This document shows, one piece after another, positions 7,483-10,367 of a DNA stretch of 10,367 nucleotides. A program made the translations under genes and the position numbers. The stretch is from the NCBI GenBank assembly GCA_028287205.1, contig JAQBQC010000540.1, forward strand, positions 1-10,367, in the 5' to 3' direction. The stretch's first letter is position 1, and each line of letters starts with the position of its first letter. The stretch is from Gemmatimonadota bacterium (GTDB lineage Bacteria > Gemmatimonadota > Gemmatimonadetes > Gemmatimonadales > Gemmatimonadaceae). The notes below the pieces were generated by a model, which made no database searches, was not told the origin of the DNA, and was given only the letters and a program-made list of their open reading frames with translations.

Positions 7483-7577
7483 TGACAACCTGGCGTTCAG
7501 CTGCGAAGCCGCACGCGTGATAGTTCGAAGCTCACAGGATGCAGCGCGGCTTCGTCTGCAGCAACGGCGTGTTGGCC
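7483..7577. repeat. attC-like imperfect hairpin (possible integron recombination site)
   Basis: Counting pairs by hand gives 21 bp: CAAC (7486-7489) with GTTG (7571-7574), then a 4x4 internal loop. CGTT (7494-7497) pairs with AACG (7563-7566), then a 2-nt CA bulge on the left. GCTG (7500-7503) pairs with CAGC, then a 4-nt bulge on the right. Finally CGAAGCCGC (7504-7512) pairs with GCGGCTTCG (7546-7554). The order of R box, unpaired spacer, L box with extrahelical bases beside GTT/AAC, and large end loop is that of attC sites, and 95 nt is a normal attC length. GTTGGCC matches the GTTRRRY R' consensus at 6 of 7 positions; the left R'' box, TGACAAC, matches RYYYAAC poorly. It could instead be a transcription-related hairpin of the hydrolase gene. 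Confidence 0.4.
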
Positions 7578-7670
7578 CGAACGAGGGTGCATCTCCAAGT
7601 CGGTGGCATCTCGCGACCGCAGGTCACGCAAGACGAGTATGGCAAGAGCCAGCGACGCGGCATCGCTCGG

Positions 7671-8237
7671 TCACGCCTCAGCTGGCAACGACTCAATCAC
7701 AGCAGCGATGCCAGTCAGGTCATTGTTGAACTGATGATCGCGGCCCGCCATGCGGCAAACATGGGCCTGTGGAATCGCGTGTGCATACAGTTCAACGTGT
7801 GACGGTGGTGCTATGTCATCCGCGAGACCATGGTAGAGATAGATCGGCACTCCCCCGGGAAGCTTCTTGCCGAGCTCGCGCTGGGGCTTCCATTCATCGC
7901 TCTGCCAGCCACCCTCGCCAACAAAAGGTGCCGCGATCAGGACAATCGCGCCAAACGCGCGCTCCGGCGGGTTCTCGGCGAGCGCGTGGATCAGGATTGT
8001 TCCGCCGATCGAGTGACCGAGCAGGATTGCGCCATCGTCCAGGGCGGCAAACTCCTTCTCGAGCGTCGCCTTCCATGTGGCGTAGCTCGGATCGTCTTCA
8101 TTGGGCATCCGGGGATAGCGGATCTCGTAGTTCGGCCCGAGCGCGGCCCTCAGGCTCTCGACAAGCTTGCTGTCCCAATCATCATGAACGCGCTCGCCGC
8201 CGCCCTGAACGAAGAGCACCTGACGTTTCATCTGCAT
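7671..8237 (-). CDS. Small serine hydrolase, RBBP9/YdeN-like alpha/beta hydrolase
   Basis: The 188-residue protein has the compact alpha/beta-hydrolase core of the RBBP9/YdeN family. It contains an N-terminal VLFVQGGG strand-loop, the nucleophile elbow LGHSIGG (Ser76), PIYLYHGLADDIAPPSHVELY with the probable acid Asp140 or Asp141, and GRDHQF with His168 as catalytic base. Activity on an ester or related acyl bond is expected; the substrate is unknown. No signal peptide is visible, so it should be cytosolic. The start is uncertain between ATGs at 8237 and 8231, and a TTG at 8255 is also in frame. The first is chosen because GAG lies 8 nt upstream and the conserved core begins three residues later. 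Intergenic gaps on both sides (216 and 165 bp) and attC-like sequence in each suggest it was acquired as a separate unit. Confidence 0.87.
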   Translation of the reverse strand: MQMKRQVLFVQGGGERVHDDWDSKLVESLRAALGPNYEIRYPRMPNEDDPSYATWKATLEKEFAALDDGAILLGHSIGGTILIHALAENPPERAFGAIVLIAAPFVGEGGWQSDEWKPQRELGKKLPGGVPIYLYHGLADDIAPPSHVELYAHAIPQAHVCRMAGRDHQFNNDLTGIAAVIESLPAEA

Positions 8238-8420
8238 GGCTGCATCTCGTGGCAATGCGGGATGATGCCCAGCGGGGACGGCACCGCAACACCAGACCGC
8301 GGTCGGATGGAGACTCGGGCTGGACCCACTTGGAGCGACGTTCCGTTGCGCGTGAGACTCTGTAGCGGCGTAACACTAAAGTTCAGCTGCGACAGCGATA
8401 TCTTGAATCGGCGCCAATAC
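8238..8420. other. Gap between hydrolase and permease, with attC-like half-site
   Basis: This stretch between the permease stop and the chosen hydrolase ATG carries no convincing gene. It holds a 10-bp perfect palindrome GACCGCGGTC (8295-8304). GTTGCGC (8345-8351) can pair with GCGTAAC (8368-8374), allowing one G-T pair. A half-site at 8368-8392, TAAC then 6 nt then GTTCAGCTGCGA, repeats the left arm of the hairpin at 7483. No hydrolase promoter could be assigned with confidence. Confidence 0.5.
8368..8392 (+). repeat. Second copy of GTTCAGCTGCGA in an attC-like half-site
   Basis: GTTCAGCTGCGA (8381-8392) is an exact same-strand repeat of 7495-7506, and in both places an AAC stands 5-6 nt before it. 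That is the R''-spacer-L'' arrangement of an attC left half. The matching right half (complement of the arm, then GTTRRRY) is not found in the following ~100 bases, which enter the permease gene. Confidence 0.35.
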
Positions 8421-10367
8421 TCAATTCACCACGCCGCGAAGCGCCTCCACCGGATTTGTGCGACCCGCGCGCAGCGCTGGCAGGAACGCAGCGGCGGCAC
8501 CTGCGATCAACAGCGCAAGCGCAGCAACCGAGAAGCTCACCAGGTCAGTCGGCCGTACACCATAGACAATGCCACTTACCAACCGGCTCGCACCCAGGGC
8601 AGCGACCGATCCTGCACCCACGCCGATGGCGACCGGCGTGATGCCGACGACCAGCACTTCGCGTAGGACGATGCCTGGTGTTGCACCGAGCGCCATTCGC
8701 ACCGCGAACTCCGCCCGCCGCCGCGCCACCGCATACGACACGGCGCCGTATACGCCAATTGCACCGAGCGACAGTGCTAATGCCGCGAAGGCGCTGAAGA
8801 AGAAACGCAGCCGCAACGGCGCGGCGAGTGCGGTTGACTCCACATCATCCATCGTTTGCACGCGCGAGACGGCCACTTGGCTATTCAGCGCGGCGATCTC
8901 GCGACGGATCAGCGGCATCACGACCGCCGCCGGAGCGGCGGAACGCACGACGAGCACGCCACCCTGTCGTACAGGCGCCTGCTCGAGTGGAATCCACATG
9001 GTGAACGGAGACGCGACGGTCAAGGCCGTCATGTGCGTCTCGCGCACGACGCCCACCACCGTACGCGTCACCGGTTCCGGCCCCCAGTGCTCCGTGATCT
9101 GTTCGCCAATCGCGCTGTGGTCTGGCCACATGCGCCGCGCGAATGACTCGCTGATGAGGACAACGGGCGATCCGCTGGCGTCGGTCGAGTCGATGCCGCG
9201 CCCGGCAGCAAGACGCATCCCCATGGCCGCAAGGAACCCGGGCGTCGCGGTGCGATACAAGCTGTTCGGGCGTTTCGCTCCGGCGAGGTCCGGACGGTCC
9301 TCGACCATGACCGTGAGTTCATATCCGAGGTCCCGCAGTGGTAAGCGGTTCGTCATGCCCGCCTGTTTCACACCCGGCAGTGTCGTAACACGAGCAAGCA
9401 CGTCGCGAAAGAATTGACGCTGCGGCACCTCTGGCATGCCGGATGGCGGCACCAGGTTATATGTCGTCACGCCTCGCGCATCGAATCCGGGATCGATGTC
9501 GCGGATCTGCTCGACGGTGCGAATCAACAGCGTGGCGCCGACCACTAGCAGAACGGCGAGCGTCACCTGGGCCGCGATGATCGCGTCGTGCACCCGCCGC
9601 ACGCCATGGCGGACTCCTTCATCGCTGCGCTCACGATTGACGCCGAGCTCGCGGCCGCCGCGGAACAAGTGTCGAACCGGGACGATCGAAACGATGAGCG
9701 CGATGATGAGCGCCAGCGCGAATGCAGTGGCGAACGAAGTCCATCCGATTGCCACGGTGCTGCCGAATCCGCTCTGGAGCGGTAGTCGCATGACCAATAA
9801 ACGGAAACCCGCACATGCGAGGACGGAGCCCATGATCGCGGCACAGAGCGCGAGCACCAGGGACTCGGCGAGAATTTGTCGCGCGAGACGGCCCGCGCCC
9901 GCGCCGAGCGCCGTGCGCACGGCCATTTCGCCTGCGCGATCGGTCGTACGCGCGAGAATCAGCGCCGCCCCATTGGCGCACGCAATCAGAAAGAGCAACG
10001 CCACGGCGCCGAGCAAGAGCAGCAGTGGCGTCCGCACGTCGCCGAGGAGATACGTGCGAATCGGAATTGCGTGCGCGCCTTTCGTTTTGTCTCCGGCGTC
10101 CGAATATGTGAAGCGGGTACCGAGCAGTTTGGCGAGGCGCTGGACTTCGCCGTGGACGAGGGCGGGGGATGCGTCGGGTCTCGTGCGCGCGACCAGAGTC
10201 AGATATCCAACCTTGTACATCGTGTTCGCCGGATCGAGCCGGAGCGTGCGCCAGGCGCGTATTTCGGGAGTCGGGAAGAAGAACCCGCGTGGCATGACGC
10301 CGATCACCGTCACCAGCTCTCCATCGAGCGCGATCTGATGTCCAATGACGCTCGGCGCACCGCCGAA
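8421..10367 (-). CDS. ADOP-like ABC transporter permease (duplicated MacB/FtsX), N-terminus beyond the window
   Basis: 648 residues are visible. The frame stays open to the right edge, where FGGAPSVIGHQIALDGELVTVIGVMP is internal MacB periplasmic-core text, so the start lies outside. From the edge inward, the order is the end of a first periplasmic core, an FtsX block with three or four membrane segments (about 115-140, 165-192, 206-232, 263-285), a second periplasmic core (about 290-515), and a second FtsX block (about 523-548, 569-597, 610-632). The two halves share a motif, EMAVRTALGAGAGRL and EFAVRMALGATPGIV. This duplicated permease without an ATPase domain is the acidobacterial duplicated orphan permease plan, common in Acidobacteriota and Gemmatimonadota. 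The substrate is unknown; MacB relatives move peptides, lipoproteins or drugs or transmit mechanical signals. No ATPase gene is in the window. The frame ends naturally at NPVEALRGVVN. Confidence 0.92.
   Translation of the reverse strand, partial: FGGAPSVIGHQIALDGELVTVIGVMPRGFFFPTPEIRAWRTLRLDPANTMYKVGYLTLVARTRPDASPALVHGEVQRLAKLLGTRFTYSDAGDKTKGAHAIPIRTYLLGDVRTPLLLLLGAVALLFLIACANGAALILARTTDRAGEMAVRTALGAGAGRLARQILAESLVLALCAAIMGSVLACAGFRLLVMRLPLQSGFGSTVAIGWTSFATAFALALIIALIVSIVPVRHLFRGGRELGVNRERSDEGVRHGVRRVHDAIIAAQVTLAVLLVVGATLLIRTVEQIRDIDPGFDARGVTTYNLVPPSGMPEVPQRQFFRDVLARVTTLPGVKQAGMTNRLPLRDLGYELTVMVEDRPDLAGAKRPNSLYRTATPGFLAAMGMRLAAGRGIDSTDASGSPVVLISESFARRMWPDHSAIGEQITEHWGPEPVTRTVVGVVRETHMTALTVASPFTMWIPLEQAPVRQGGVLVVRSAAPAAVVMPLIRREIAALNSQVAVSRVQTMDDVESTALAAPLRLRFFFSAFAALALSLGAIGVYGAVSYAVARRRAEFAVRMALGATPGIVLREVLVVGITPVAIGVGAGSVAALGASRLVSGIVYGVRPTDLVSFSVAALALLIAGAAAAFLPALRAGRTNPVEALRGVVN

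Noticed and set aside
8345..8374. Complete second attC in the hydrolase-permease gap
   Set aside because: GTTGCGC and GCGTAAC pair, but they are only 16 nt apart and lack L-box arms; no partner for the GTTCAGCTGCGA arm was found.
7830..8666. Open frame (278 codons) on the + strand over hydrolase and permease end
   Set aside because: It crosses two well-supported genes on the other strand and the gap between them, and the translation matches no family I recognise.
8569..9417. Long open frames on the + strand across the permease (282 codons here, 300 more at 9436-10338)
   Set aside because: They are antisense to a clear permease and rich in Arg, Ser, Thr and Ala, as expected from reading high-GC codons backwards. 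There is no membrane pattern, motif or ribosome site.

Overview
The window looks like a high-GC bacterial chromosome fragment, most likely from Gemmatimonadota or Acidobacteriota. The main clue is the gene at the right edge: a duplicated FtsX/MacB-type permease with no ATPase domain (ADOP-like), a family typical of those phyla. This placement is inference; no rRNA or other marker is present. Genes are densely packed. The first 4.6 kb is coded on the + strand and the rest on the - strand.

Left part (1-4607, + strand). A DUF2235 alpha/beta-hydrolase cut by the left edge is followed by an arsenic-response cluster: arsR repressor, arsM arsenite S-adenosylmethionine methyltransferase, arsN2-like GNAT acetyltransferase, a calcineurin-like metallophosphoesterase, and an aquaporin-family channel. 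Two nearly identical 16-bp palindromes of the ATCAA-N6-TTGAT type sit before arsR (between its -35 and -10) and before arsM, so ArsR probably controls both its own promoter and the four-gene unit. The last three genes are linked by 1-nt (TGATG) and 4-nt (TTGA) stop/start overlaps. No arsenate reductase and no ArsB/Acr3 pump is visible. The visible detoxification route is therefore methylation (ArsM), possible N-acetylation (ArsN2) and channel-mediated passage (aquaporin), with a phosphoesterase of unknown role.

Middle part (4610-6250, - strand). prfC (peptide chain release factor 3) converges on the aquaporin gene with only 2 nt between the two stop codons. Its 5' side (6251-6419) has no gene but contains an 8-bp perfect dyad and an adjoining long imperfect hairpin.

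Right part (6420-10367, - strand). An acetylserotonin/hydroxyindole-type O-methyltransferase and a small RBBP9/YdeN-like serine hydrolase precede the partial ADOP-like permease. The two smaller genes look lower in GC than the ars and prfC genes. They are separated by a 216-bp gap holding a 95-nt imperfect hairpin with integron attC-like architecture. A matching half-site sits in the 165-bp gap between hydrolase and permease. This suggests, without proving, that the methyltransferase/hydrolase pair is accessory DNA inserted between prfC and the permease.
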